Source: Mycolicibacterium vaccae NBRC 14118 = CIP 105934 (lineage in GTDB: Bacteria; Actinomycetota; Actinomycetes; Mycobacteriales; Mycobacteriaceae). From it: a DNA stretch of 37,821 nt. How positions within the stretch are numbered: position 1 is the first letter of the stretch; each line of letters opens with the position of its first letter. The DNA is taken from positions 1-37,821 of the forward strand of contig NZ_BCRS01000043.1 in NCBI RefSeq assembly GCF_001552715.1. The letters are read 5' to 3'. This document shows, piece by piece, positions 17,489 through 25,493 of this stretch. A program made the position numbers and the translations under genes. The notes under the pieces were generated by a model, which had not been told where the DNA came from, ran no database searches, and saw nothing but the letters and a program-made list of their open reading frames with translations.

Positions 17489-18060
17489 GAACGCTGATCC
17501 GGTGGTGGCCGCCGATCGGGCTGGCCGCCATGATCCTGCTGGGCCTGGCGGTCGGCAAGGGGTCCACACCGGTCGACGACTGGTTCCAGGAACTCGGCCG
17601 CCAATATCGCGAACTCCGGTATCTGCTGGTGTTCACCGCCGGTGGGCTGGTGGTCGCCCTGTGCGTCGCGGTGTTCGTCGCCGCGCTCCTGCGGCGCCGG
17701 TGGAACCTGGCGCTGATCACCGCGGTGACCCCGCTGGTGGCGGTGCTGGCCGCCCGCGTCGGTAAGCACGCGTTCGGCCGGCTCAAGGAGGGCGGGCTGT
17801 GTTATCCGAGCGGGCACACCACCGCCACGGTCGTGGTGCTGGCGATGGCCGTGTTGCTGCTCGGCGCGAAAACGTGGGTGCTGGTCGGTGCGGCGGTCGT
17901 GATGGTGCTGGGGGTCATCGGGCAGTCCGTCGCCTACCACTACTTCACCGACGCGATCGGTGCGTTGCTGCTCGGCACCGCCTGCGTGTGCGCCGCCATG
18001 TCGCTCGCCAGACTTGACACGTGTCAACCCAAGTGCGAGCTGGATCACAGCCCCCGTTAA
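17485..18060 (+). CDS. PAP2-type membrane phosphatase
   Basis: The protein of about 191 residues has five or six hydrophobic helices and two PAP2 motifs: LCYPSGHTTATVVVL with the conserved His, and GQSVAYHYFTDAIGALLLG (SRxxxxxHxxxD-like, with YHYFTD). Such enzymes dephosphorylate lipid phosphates at the membrane. The start is uncertain. Hydrophobic homology begins at RTLIRWWPPIGL, directly after a CTG at 17485 that overlaps the DinB stop codon (CTGA). The first in-frame ATG inside (17530) would cut off most of helix 1, and the one at 17386 adds an arginine-rich, non-homologous stretch. A CTG start by translational coupling is therefore inferred. The stop at 18060 is just before the aldehyde dehydrogenase. 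Confidence 0.78.
   Translation: MRTLIRWWPPIGLAAMILLGLAVGKGSTPVDDWFQELGRQYRELRYLLVFTAGGLVVALCVAVFVAALLRRRWNLALITAVTPLVAVLAARVGKHAFGRLKEGGLCYPSGHTTATVVVLAMAVLLLGAKTWVLVGAAVVMVLGVIGQSVAYHYFTDAIGALLLGTACVCAAMSLARLDTCQPKCELDHSPR
18014..18027. promoter_or_regulatory. Perfect 14-bp palindrome, candidate operator of the aldehyde dehydrogenase gene
   Basis: TTGACACGTGTCAA reads identically on both strands. It lies within the last codons of the PAP2 gene and ends 42 bp before the aldehyde dehydrogenase ATG. Its size and symmetry suit a TetR- or GntR-type dimer. The left half is also a perfect -35 (TTGACA), but no -10 is found 16-18 bp downstream. Confidence 0.45.
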
Positions 18061-18063
18061 CAT
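18058..18063 (+). promoter_or_regulatory. Candidate -10 of a leaderless aldehyde dehydrogenase transcript
   Basis: TAACAT overlaps the PAP2 stop codon and lies 6 nt before the ATG at 18070. The intervening GGGGAC could also act as a short-spaced SD, so leaderless and leadered translation are both possible. Confidence 0.35.
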
Positions 18064-18069
18064 GGGGAC

Positions 18070-19602
18070 ATGACAGCGACGTCTGATACGACCTCGACCT
18101 CCGCGACGTTCACCGGCACCGCGACGATCAGGAATCCGGCGACCGGCGGTGTCGCCGGGGAAGTCCGCTGGACCGACCCCGCCGACGTCACGCGCATCGC
18201 GGCCGGCCTGCGCAGCGCGCAGCGGGAATGGGAGGCCCGCGGCGCCAAGGGGCGCGCCAAGGTGCTGGCCCGCTACGCGGTCTGGCTGGGCGAACACCGC
18301 GACGACATCGAGCGGCTGCTGATCGCCGAGACCGGAAAGTCCGCCTCGGACGCGGCCCAGGAAGTCCCGCTGATCATCATGATCACGTCGTACTACGTGC
18401 GGACGATGGCCAAGGCCCTGGCACCGGAGCCCCGGCGTGCAGCGCTGCCGTTCCTGTCGATCAAGAAGATCACCGTGCACTACCGGCCCCGCGCGGTCGT
18501 CGGCATCATCGCGCCGTGGAACTACCCGGTGGCCAACGCGCTGATGGATGCGATCGGCGCGCTCGCCGCCGGCTGTGCCGTGCTGCTCAAACCCTCCGAA
18601 CGCACGCCGCTGACCGCCGAACTGCTGTTGCGCGGCTGGCTGGATTCCGGCGGTCCCGATGTGCTTGCCCTGGCCCAGGGCGCACGTGAGGTCTCCGAGG
18701 CCGTCATCGACAACTCCGACTACATCCAGTTCACCGGGTCCAGCGCGACCGGCGCCAAGGTGATGGAGCGGGCCGCCCGCCGGCTCACGCCCGTCAGCCT
18801 CGAGCTCGGCGGCAAGGACCCGATGATCGTGCTCGAAGACGCCGACATCGAGCTGGCCGCGCACGCCGCGGTGTGGGGTGCGATGTTCAACGCCGGACAG
18901 ACCTGCGTCTCCGTCGAGCGCGTATACGTGCTCGAACAGGTCTACGACCAGTTCGTCGCCGCCGTGGTGCGCGACGTACAGAACCTCAAGATGGGCGCGG
19001 GGGAGGGCCACGCGTTCGGCGCGATGATCGACGACAGCCAGGTCGAGGTCACCGCCCGGCACGTCGAGGACGCGCTTGCCAAGGGCGCCCGCGTACTGAC
19101 CGGCGGCAAGCGCGGGTCCGGGCCGGGCAGCTTCTACGAGCCCACGGTCCTGGTCGACGTCGACCACTCGATGGCGTGCATGACCGAGGAGACGTTTGGG
19201 CCGACGTTGCCGATCATGAAGGTGTCCTCGGTGCAGGAGGCGGTCCGGCTGGCCAACGACAGCCCGTACGGACTGTCGGCGGCGGTCTTCTCCAGGGACG
19301 TCGAACGGGCGCAAGACATTGCGCTGCAACTGGATTGCGGCGGCGTGAACGTCAACGACGTGATTTCCAACCTGATGTGCACCACCGCCCCGATGGGCGG
19401 ATGGAAATCGTCGGGCATCGGTGCGCGCTTCGGCGGGCCGGAGGGCCTGCGCAAGTACTGCCGGATCGAGACGGTGGTCAGCCCGCGCACCAGCGTCGGC
19501 GCCGGCGGCAACTACTACCACAACTCCCCGCGGGCGCTGAAGCGGATGAACACGCTGATGACCAAGCTCGCGCTGATCCGCCCGCGCCGGATGGCCAAGT
19601 AG
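18070..19602 (+). CDS. Aldehyde dehydrogenase family protein (succinate-semialdehyde dehydrogenase-like)
   Basis: The 510-residue NAD(P)+-dependent aldehyde dehydrogenase has PWNYP (Asn151), FTGSSATG (222-228), LELGGKDP with the general base Glu245 and GQTCVSVERVYV with the nucleophile Cys279. SIKKITVHYRPRAVVGIIAPW and APMGGWKSSGIGARFGGPEGL resemble mycobacterial GabD2/SSADH-like enzymes, but the protein is not an obvious orthologue of M. tuberculosis GabD2, so no symbol is given. It should oxidise an aldehyde to an acid in the cytoplasm. The C-terminus extends past the usual end with a basic tail (KLALIRPRRMAK). A palindromic operator candidate and a -10 lie just upstream. Confidence 0.9.
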   Translation: MTATSDTTSTSATFTGTATIRNPATGGVAGEVRWTDPADVTRIAAGLRSAQREWEARGAKGRAKVLARYAVWLGEHRDDIERLLIAETGKSASDAAQEVPLIIMITSYYVRTMAKALAPEPRRAALPFLSIKKITVHYRPRAVVGIIAPWNYPVANALMDAIGALAAGCAVLLKPSERTPLTAELLLRGWLDSGGPDVLALAQGAREVSEAVIDNSDYIQFTGSSATGAKVMERAARRLTPVSLELGGKDPMIVLEDADIELAAHAAVWGAMFNAGQTCVSVERVYVLEQVYDQFVAAVVRDVQNLKMGAGEGHAFGAMIDDSQVEVTARHVEDALAKGARVLTGGKRGSGPGSFYEPTVLVDVDHSMACMTEETFGPTLPIMKVSSVQEAVRLANDSPYGLSAAVFSRDVERAQDIALQLDCGGVNVNDVISNLMCTTAPMGGWKSSGIGARFGGPEGLRKYCRIETVVSPRTSVGAGGNYYHNSPRALKRMNTLMTKLALIRPRRMAK

Positions 19603-19603
19603 C

Positions 19604-19651
19604 GGCGGTAACTTCGACTACGACACCAAGGGCCACGCGCTTTCCGACTGA
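19604..19651 (+). pseudogene. Possible 3' stub of a lost gene
   Basis: Directly after the aldehyde dehydrogenase stop, in another frame, 15 codons read GGNFDYDTKGHALSD and stop. Almost all codons end in G or C, as in real genes of this genome, and the peptide looks like a protein C-terminus. No start or upstream part remains. It may be the tail of a neighbour deleted along with its body; chance cannot be excluded. Confidence 0.3.
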
Positions 19652-19681
19652 CCGGGAAAGGCACGCGCCCCGGAGCCGCCC

Positions 19682-19700
19682 CGGCGGCGAACTGCCGCCG
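19682..19700 (+). other. Hairpin in the leader of the membrane-protein gene
   Basis: CGGCGGC (19682-19688) and GCCGCCG (19694-19700) form a 7-bp GC stem with a GAACT loop. It ends 5 nt before the AGGAGG (19706-19711). No T-run follows, so it may tune translation rather than terminate transcription. Confidence 0.35.
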
Positions 19701-19719
19701 AAGACAGGAGGACGCGTCC

Positions 19720-20604
19720 GTGCGCTTTCTCGCCGCGCTGCTGTTGTGGCTGCTCGCGACGATCGCGCTGGCTGCTGCGGTGCCCGCGGTGTGGGCGCAG
19801 ACGCACATCGTCGACGAGGACGGCTACGCCGCGCTGGCCGCGTCGGCGGCCCGGGACGAGCGACTGCAGGACGCCATGGCCGCCGAGCTGACCACCCAGG
19901 TCGTCGCGCTGGGCGCCGACAACGGCTACCCGCTCAACCCCATGCTGGTCCGGCAGGTCGCGGACTCCTACACCCGCAACTCAGGCTTTCCCGGGCAGTT
20001 CGCCCAGGCCAACCGCATCGCGCACCGGTGGATGTTCACCGGCGCCGTGCCCAGCGGGAACTCCACCGACCAGTGGCTCATCGACGTCGCCCCGATGGTG
20101 TCGGATCCGTCGTTCTCCGCCACGCTCGGCACGCTCGACCTGCAGGTGCCGCCGACGCTGACCGTGCCGATCACCGTGGACACCCCGCAGCTGCAGCCGG
20201 GCAAGCTGCGCTGGCTGGCCACCTGGGGGCCGTGGGCGAGCATCGGCAGCGCGGTGCTCACCGCAGTGCTCGTCCTGCTGACGCTGGCCGCAGCCAGATC
20301 CCGGGGTAAAGCGCTGACCGCGCTGGGCGTTTCGGCGCTGCTCGTCGGAGCCGCGGGCTGGGCGGCCATCGAGGTCGGCGGCCGCTACGTCGACGTCGCG
20401 CTGAACCGCACGACCGGAGACATCCGGACAGTCGCCGAGGTGATGGTCGCCCATACCGAGGCCAGCCTGCATCAATGGCTGAATTACACGTTGCTGGCCG
20501 GTGGTGCGCTGGTGGTCGTCGGGGCGCTCGCGGCGATGGTCGGTGGCGCGCTGCGCCGGCCTACAGGCGGTCCATCTCCCGTGACAGCGCCGCGCCCTCG
20601 ATGA
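19720..20604 (+). CDS. Conserved membrane protein of unknown function
   Basis: The 294-residue protein has one N-terminal hydrophobic segment (LAALLLWLLATIALAAAVPAVWA, about residues 4-26). An extracytoplasmic region of about 140 residues follows, then three helices: near 168-190 (SIGSAVLTAVLVLLTLAAA), 200-220 (ALGVSALLVGAAGWAAIEVGG) and 255-280. The pattern resembles actinobacterial membrane proteins with an exported domain; no catalytic motif was recognised. GTG at 19720 is supported by AGGAGG 8 nt upstream. It is separated from the aldehyde dehydrogenase by 117 bp containing a hairpin and a possible gene stub. Its 3' end overlaps a small antisense gene by 44 bp. Confidence 0.75.
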   Translation: MRFLAALLLWLLATIALAAAVPAVWAQTHIVDEDGYAALAASAARDERLQDAMAAELTTQVVALGADNGYPLNPMLVRQVADSYTRNSGFPGQFAQANRIAHRWMFTGAVPSGNSTDQWLIDVAPMVSDPSFSATLGTLDLQVPPTLTVPITVDTPQLQPGKLRWLATWGPWASIGSAVLTAVLVLLTLAAARSRGKALTALGVSALLVGAAGWAAIEVGGRYVDVALNRTTGDIRTVAEVMVAHTEASLHQWLNYTLLAGGALVVVGALAAMVGGALRRPTGGPSPVTAPRPR

Positions 20605-20716
20605 ACGAAAGATGACGCGGATGGCCGTGCACATCCCAGTCGGTCCGGACGCGCCGCGGATGACGGCTCCGCCAGTGCACCATCGCATCGACCCTGGCAG
20701 GCATCGTGATCGTCAT
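20561..20716 (-). CDS. Small conserved-looking protein, 51 residues, unknown function
   Basis: The frame reads MTITMPARVDAMVHWRSRHP and continues with RRVRTDWDVHGHPRHLSF and a short helix ending LSREMDRL. It is basic, with two tryptophans and several histidines, and shows no signal peptide or membrane helix. GGGGAG lies 6 nt upstream of the ATG at 20716, a better site than for any longer start in the frame (up to 20776). Codon third positions are mostly G or C. The 3' end overlaps the membrane-protein gene by 44 bp, and it is divergent from the SnoaL gene across a 128-bp gap. The product is not recognised; the RBS and composition support it being real. Confidence 0.5.
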   Translation of the reverse strand: MTITMPARVDAMVHWRSRHPRRVRTDWDVHGHPRHLSFIEGAALSREMDRL

Positions 20717-20844
20717 CTCGTTCTCCCCTCGATCAGTGCTCACCGGAATCGTCGCGCAGCCCCGTGGCCCCGACATCAGTAGCGCGATACTTAACTCGCC
20801 AAGCCCGGTTACGTGCTACCTCTGAACCTGTGCAGGAAGCGCAG

Positions 20845-21237
20845 ATGCGTGCGCTGATCGACCGCCACATCGCCGCCGAGGGCCGCGGCGACATCGACGC
20901 GGCCGTCGCTGTCTACTGCGACGACGTCGAGCACGACGTGGTCGGATTTCCCGGCGGCCACACCGTCGGCAAGGACGGCGCGCGTGCCTTCTACGCCTAC
21001 CTCACCGCGAACTTCCGCTCCGAGACCTGGGTCGAACAGCGCAAATACGTGGCCGGCGAGGCCATCGTGCTGGAACAGCTGATGACCGGCACGGTCGTCG
21101 GCTCCTTGCTGGGGCGGCCCGGCAACGGCCGCCGCATCACCTTCCGGATGTTGCACGTGTTCGAGTTCCGCGACGGGCTGGTCAGCCGCGAAAACGTCTG
21201 GCTGGACGCCGTTTCGGTGATCGATCAGCTCAGCTGA
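20845..21237 (+). CDS. SnoaL-like (NTF2-fold) protein
   Basis: The 130-residue protein begins [38 protein letters not shown]. It continues with [19 protein letters not shown] and ends [18 protein letters not shown], a typical SnoaL-like ketosteroid-isomerase fold of the NTF2 superfamily. These bind hydrophobic substrates or act as isomerases and cyclases; the specific substrate is unknown. The ATG at 20845 has AGGAAG 5 nt upstream; in-frame starts at 20764 and 20830 lack a comparable site. The last 13 bp overlap the convergent LuxR/ATPase gene. Confidence 0.82.
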   Translation: MRALIDRHIAAEGRGDIDAAVAVYCDDVEHDVVGFPGGHTVGKDGARAFYAYLTANFRSETWVEQRKYVAGEAIVLEQLMTGTVVGSLLGRPGNGRRITFRMLHVFEFRDGLVSRENVWLDAVSVIDQLS

Positions 21238-23837
21238 CGGCGGAAGCGGTCGAGCAGGCCGGCGAGCTCGTCTCGGCTCGTGGTGCCGGTCTTGGCCATG
21301 GCGTTGTAGATGTGGCTCTCCACTGTGCGCACCGACAGCCTGAGCCGGTCGGCGATGTCGCGGTTGGACAGCGGTTCGCCGAGCAGCATCACGATCTCGC
21401 GCTCGCGGTCGGTCAGCGGCAACTGTTCGACCGCCAGCCGCAGCGCGGGAGTGCACGCGTCGCCCGCGGTCTTTGCGAGCGCTTCCGCGCGTCCCGAGCA
21501 GCGCAGCGCGGATCCTCGCAGACTCTGTTTGCGGAAACACACCGCCGCGTACGCTGCCGTGTCGACGGCGGCGATCAGGTCGCCCATCTCCTCGAAACAT
21601 GTTGACAGCGTTTCGAGTTCCGGTCCGTCGCCGCCGCCCAGGGCCGCGGCGAACCGCGCCGCGAGTCCGGCCCGCGGCCCCTCGACGAGCAGGCAGAGCT
21701 CACCCAGGCGCGCAGCCGGGGAAGTGTCGCCGAACTGCAGCGCCGTCTGCAGGCACAGCACCTCGGCGGCGTATTGCCCTCGGCGCGAGGCGATGTCGGC
21801 CGCGGCGCGGACGGTCCGCACCGCCTCGCTGACGGCGCCGTGGCAGCACTCCACCCAACTCTGGGCGATCGCACGGGAATAGTCCAGGTACTGCCAGCTC
21901 GGGTGGGTGGCGCCGTTGAGACTCTCCAGGGCGGCCGCCGCCGGTGCCGCCGATCCGCGCATGGCCAGCGCGGTCGTCAGCAGGATGCGGTAGCGGTATT
22001 CGAAGCCGGTGGCCGGATTCCACGCCGTCACCCGCTCGACCGCCGAGGTGAGAAGCTCAGACGCCCGGTCCAGGCACCCGGCCGCGAGGGCCGCCTGGCC
22101 GCTGACTGCGAGCGCCACCTGGCCGAACGGCGCGACCTGGGACTCCATCGCCCGGTCCCGCATCATCGCGGCGACCGCCTCGGCGTCGGCGATGCGGCCG
22201 GCCAGCATCAGCGCGTTGATGTGCGCTTCGGCGATGATGACGAACGCGCGCACCGGAATCGGATACCCGGCTTCGGCGGCGGTCTCGGCGGAGGCGGTCC
22301 GTCCCGCCTCGCCGTGCGCCACGGTGATCGCCCACGCCGTCAGCCTCCGCTGGAGGTTGTCGGGCAGCCGAGCGACGCCGAGCGTGCCTGCGCGGTCCGC
22401 CGCGGCGGCCGGATCGCCCATGGCGGCCGAGTACACACAACGGAATGCGTTCAGGGACGGATGGTCGCAGAGCGGAGTGGCCGACATGTTCTCGACGAGT
22501 TCCCTGGCGGCGCGCGGTCTGGCCAGGCTGAAGAACAGGTTGACTGCGCGCAGGAACGTGAAGCGAGCCCGTTCGGTCTCACTGAGGGTGGCCGAATCGA
22601 CCTCGGCGAGAATCGCTTCGGCCTGGACACCGTCGCCGAGCCAGGACAACACGAAGGCGCGGATGATGCGTGCTTCGGCACCACCGCCGGCTCTGATGGC
22701 GGCCTCAGCCAACCGGTCGGCCAGCGGCAGATCGAGCATCCAGGCCGCACCGCGCGCCGCGTTGATCAGCAGGTCGACCTCGGGCGGCAGGTCCGATTCC
22801 AGGCTCAGGGTCCCGCGACGCACCACAACGTGGATGTCGTCCCGGTGCTCGGAGGCACCCAGTTCGGTCGCGACCAGCCCCCGCAACCGGCGCAGGGTGG
22901 TCTGGGGTGCCCGGGCTCGGCGAACTTCGCCGTAGAGCGGATGGGCCAGCCTGACCTCGACCCCGTCGCCCCCGGATTCGAACGAGATCAGGCCGCGACG
23001 GTCGGCCTCCTCGACGGCCGCGGGGTCGGCGATCCTGGCCAGCGATCGCAGGTCGATGGGCTCGCCGACGGCCACGACGTCGACGACGTCGCTGACCGCG
23101 CCCGACAGGCCGCCGATGCGCGCCTCCACGAGCTCCACCAGGCGCGGTGGCACCACCGGCCCACCGTGCCAGGCCCACACACCGTCGCGGTTCGTCAGCC
23201 GCTCGTCGGCCAGCTCCTGCTCGACGATGTTGCGCAGGTAGAGCGCATTGCCCTGGGTCAGCTTCCACAACCGGTCGGCGACATCCGGATCCACCGGGCC
23301 GCCAAGGGTTTCCGCGAGCAACTCGGCAGTCACCGGCAACGAGAGCGGGCGCACGTCCAGGCGGTCGAGCTCGCCGCCCTTCCACAACTCCTGGGTGGCG
23401 GCGGGCACCGGTTCGTCGTCCCGGACCGTCAGCGCCACCTGCGCCAGACCGCGCTGGATGATCTGGTGGACGACGACGGTGGACAGATCGTCGAGCAGTG
23501 GGGCGTCGTCGACACCCAGCACGACGGGCACCCTGTCCGGCGAGGCGGTCAGCGCGGCGACGACGTCGTGAACGAGTTGCAGGCTGACGTTGCCGGACAG
23601 CCGTGCCCAGGGTGTCAGCGCACCGAGCGGCAGGGCGCGCGCGGCGGAGGTGCCTACCACCCACCGCACGTGCCACCCGCGGGCCGTCACCGACGTCAGC
23701 GCCTCCCGCACAATGCGGCTCTTGCCGACCCCGGCCGGGCCGCTGACGACGATGCCCGCCGATGCGGGATCGAGTAACGCGGCCTGGATGCGTCGCGTCT
23801 CCCTGGATCGGCCGGTCAGCGGCCATGTCAACCGCAC
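21225..23837 (-). CDS. Large ATP-binding LuxR regulator (LAL/MalT-like)
   Basis: The 870-residue regulator has an N-terminal AAA/STAND-type ATPase with Walker A GPAGVGKS (33-40) and a Walker B-like [15 protein letters not shown] near 105. A long helical, TPR-like middle follows. The C-terminal LuxR helix-turn-helix (about 806-870) reads [44 protein letters not shown]. These proteins are ATP-dependent activators triggered by small inducers. GTG at 23837 has a -10 (TAGGCT, 23849-23844) 6 nt upstream and TTATCA (23872-23867) 17 bp further, consistent with a leaderless transcript. It is divergent from the P450 gene, with two perfect palindromes between them that may be its own operators. Confidence 0.9.
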   Translation of the reverse strand: MRLTWPLTGRSRETRRIQAALLDPASAGIVVSGPAGVGKSRIVREALTSVTARGWHVRWVVGTSAARALPLGALTPWARLSGNVSLQLVHDVVAALTASPDRVPVVLGVDDAPLLDDLSTVVVHQIIQRGLAQVALTVRDDEPVPAATQELWKGGELDRLDVRPLSLPVTAELLAETLGGPVDPDVADRLWKLTQGNALYLRNIVEQELADERLTNRDGVWAWHGGPVVPPRLVELVEARIGGLSGAVSDVVDVVAVGEPIDLRSLARIADPAAVEEADRRGLISFESGGDGVEVRLAHPLYGEVRRARAPQTTLRRLRGLVATELGASEHRDDIHVVVRRGTLSLESDLPPEVDLLINAARGAAWMLDLPLADRLAEAAIRAGGGAEARIIRAFVLSWLGDGVQAEAILAEVDSATLSETERARFTFLRAVNLFFSLARPRAARELVENMSATPLCDHPSLNAFRCVYSAAMGDPAAAADRAGTLGVARLPDNLQRRLTAWAITVAHGEAGRTASAETAAEAGYPIPVRAFVIIAEAHINALMLAGRIADAEAVAAMMRDRAMESQVAPFGQVALAVSGQAALAAGCLDRASELLTSAVERVTAWNPATGFEYRYRILLTTALAMRGSAAPAAAALESLNGATHPSWQYLDYSRAIAQSWVECCHGAVSEAVRTVRAAADIASRRGQYAAEVLCLQTALQFGDTSPAARLGELCLLVEGPRAGLAARFAAALGGGDGPELETLSTCFEEMGDLIAAVDTAAYAAVCFRKQSLRGSALRCSGRAEALAKTAGDACTPALRLAVEQLPLTDREREIVMLLGEPLSNRDIADRLRLSVRTVESHIYNAMAKTGTTSRDELAGLLDRFRRQLS

Positions 23838-23843
23838 AGGGTC

Positions 23844-23872
23844 AGCCTAGGAGCCTGATATACGCGTGATAA
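23844..23872 (-). promoter_or_regulatory. Candidate leaderless promoter of the LuxR/ATPase gene
   Basis: On the minus strand TTATCA (23872-23867), a 17-bp spacer and TAGGCT (23849-23844) precede the GTG start by 6 nt. The gene has no SD. The -35 matches 4 of 6 consensus bases. Confidence 0.4.
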
Positions 23873-23877
23873 GGGGG

Positions 23878-23912
23878 TTTCCGAACCGGAAATCTCAGTA
23901 GTTCACTACTGA
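23878..23912. promoter_or_regulatory. Two palindromes between the LuxR/ATPase and P450 genes
   Basis: TTTCCG-AAC-CGGAAA (23878-23892) is followed 3 bp later by TCAGTAGT-TC-ACTACTGA (23895-23912), an 8-bp-arm palindrome. Both are perfect. The second ends 26 bp before the P450 ATG and the first lies just upstream of the regulator's promoter, so they can control either gene. Confidence 0.5.
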
Positions 23913-23938
23913 CGTCCCCGGTTCCGCGCGCAGCAACC

Positions 23939-25243
23939 ATGGATTCCATGACCACCGTTTCGGCGCCGACACCAGCGGTGCCAAGCGTTTTCGACGCCGC
24001 ATTGCCGACGCTGGCTTATGACGATGTGGAGGACCCGCAGCGGGCGCATCACCTGATCGCGCAGGCGCGTGAGTGCAGCCCGATCGTGATCGGCACGCAC
24101 GGACCGGAGGTGCTCAGCTATCAGCTGGTGCGCAGCGTGCTGCGCGACCCGCGTTTCCGGGTGCCGCAGGGGATGTTTCTGTCCTCACAGGGAATCACGT
24201 CCGGACCGCTGTGGGACCGCGTCGCGGCGAACCTGATCAGCCTCGACGGCCAGGAGCATCAGCGGCTGCGGAAGCTGGTCGTGAAGGCGTTCACCCCGCG
24301 CGGCACGGCACGATTGCGCGACACCGTCGTCGCCGTGATGACCGAGATGGTCGCCGCCCAGGCCCCGCGCGGGCACTGCGACGTGGTCGCCGACATCGCA
24401 CGCCGGTACCCGATCCCGATCATCTGCGCCCTGCTCGGCGCGCCACCGCAGGACTGGCAGGCGTTCTCGGACTGGACCGACGACATCTTCCTGGTCTTCA
24501 GCTGGAACGCCGCCGCGAATCAGGACCGGATCCTGACGGCCTGGCAGGCCCTCGATGACTACGTCGACGACATGGTGGCCCGGCGGCGCCACACGCTGAC
24601 CGACGACCTGCTCTCGGAGCTGATCCGCGCCGAGGACGACGGCGACCGGCTCGACGCGGCGGAGCTGCGGATGCTGGTCGCAGGCCTGCTGATAGCCGGC
24701 ACCGACACCACCCGCAACCAGTTCGCAGCGGCGGTGCAGGCGCTCTGCGACCAGCCGGACCAGTGGCGGCTGCTCAGCAGTCACCCCGACCTGGCACCGC
24801 GTGCCGCCGACGAGGTGTGCAGGCATTCGCCGGTCGCGTTCGGGATGCTGCGTACCGCGCTGACCGACGTCGAGATCGCCGGCGTCGTCATCCCGGAAGG
24901 CACGCTGGTGGTGGCCAACCTCGCCTCGGCCAACCGGGACCCCGAGGTGTACGACGATCCCGCGCGGTTGGACATCACCCGCGAGGGCGCCGCGCCGATC
25001 ATGACGTTCGGCGGCGGGCTGCACTACTGCCTCGGCACCCATCTCGCGCGTCTGGAGCTTGCCGAGGGACTGGCCGTGATGGCGCGTGCGATGCCGGACC
25101 TGCGCCGGGCTGGGCCCTGCCCCTGGAAGCCGCTGACCGGCCTGAGCGGACCGGCGGCACTGCCGGTCACCTTCACGCCCGCGGCGGCGGATCCGGACGG
25201 CGGTGCGGCTCGTACGCCGAATGGATCCGTCCGCCGATCTTGA
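23939..25243 (+). CDS. Cytochrome P450
   Basis: The 434-residue bacterial class I P450 has the I-helix oxygen-binding AGTDTTR (about residues 260-266) and an ExxR in DEVCR. The haem loop FGGGLHYCLG, with Cys364 as the thiolate ligand, is followed by THLARLELAEGLAVM. It should hydroxylate a hydrophobic substrate using ferredoxin/reductase partners, neither of which is nearby. The start could be the ATG at 23939 or 23948; neither has a clear SD. The last 71 bp overlap a small membrane-protein gene on the other strand. Its divergent LuxR/ATPase neighbour is the likely regulator. The CYP family cannot be assigned by eye. Confidence 0.93.
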   Translation: MDSMTTVSAPTPAVPSVFDAALPTLAYDDVEDPQRAHHLIAQARECSPIVIGTHGPEVLSYQLVRSVLRDPRFRVPQGMFLSSQGITSGPLWDRVAANLISLDGQEHQRLRKLVVKAFTPRGTARLRDTVVAVMTEMVAAQAPRGHCDVVADIARRYPIPIICALLGAPPQDWQAFSDWTDDIFLVFSWNAAANQDRILTAWQALDDYVDDMVARRRHTLTDDLLSELIRAEDDGDRLDAAELRMLVAGLLIAGTDTTRNQFAAAVQALCDQPDQWRLLSSHPDLAPRAADEVCRHSPVAFGMLRTALTDVEIAGVVIPEGTLVVANLASANRDPEVYDDPARLDITREGAAPIMTFGGGLHYCLGTHLARLELAEGLAVMARAMPDLRRAGPCPWKPLTGLSGPAALPVTFTPAAADPDGGAARTPNGSVRRS

Positions 25244-25493
25244 TGTGGGGCGTGCGGAAATACGCCCAGCCCGTCATCAGGATCAGTGCGGCGGCGGTGA
25301 ACGCGACCGAGCTCTGCACGTCGGGCAGCCCACCGAGGAACAGCAGCACCACCCCGGCGGCGGTGCCCGCCCAGTAGATCCTGCGCTTGACCGCCCGCGC
25401 CGGCGCGGTGGCGGTGTCCCACCCCGGGACGGCGGCGCCGAGCAGCAGCGCCAGCGCACCGGCGCCCAGCAGCACCCAGGAGACGGTCGTCAT
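25173..25493 (-). CDS. Small membrane protein
   Basis: The 106-residue protein has three predicted transmembrane helices: WVLLGAGALALLLGAAVPGW (about 6-25), IYWAGTAAGVVLLFLGGLP (about 39-57) and SVAFTAAALILMTGWAYF (about 62-79). A basic, proline-rich cytoplasmic tail follows. The ATG overlaps the lipoprotein stop codon (ATGA), indicating translational coupling in the oligopeptidase-lipoprotein operon. Its last 71 bp are antisense to the P450 3' end. The function is not recognised. Confidence 0.75.
   Translation of the reverse strand: MTTVSWVLLGAGALALLLGAAVPGWDTATAPARAVKRRIYWAGTAAGVVLLFLGGLPDVQSSVAFTAAALILMTGWAYFRTPHIKIGGRIHSAYEPHRRPDPPPRA

Noticed and set aside
17464..19521. Minus-strand open frame of 685 codons across PAP2 and aldehyde dehydrogenase
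   Set aside because: It covers two well-supported plus-strand genes and has shadow-like composition.
18070..19602. gabD2 as gene symbol
   Set aside because: Catalytic motifs agree, but the sequence diverges from M. tuberculosis GabD2 and the substrate is unproven.
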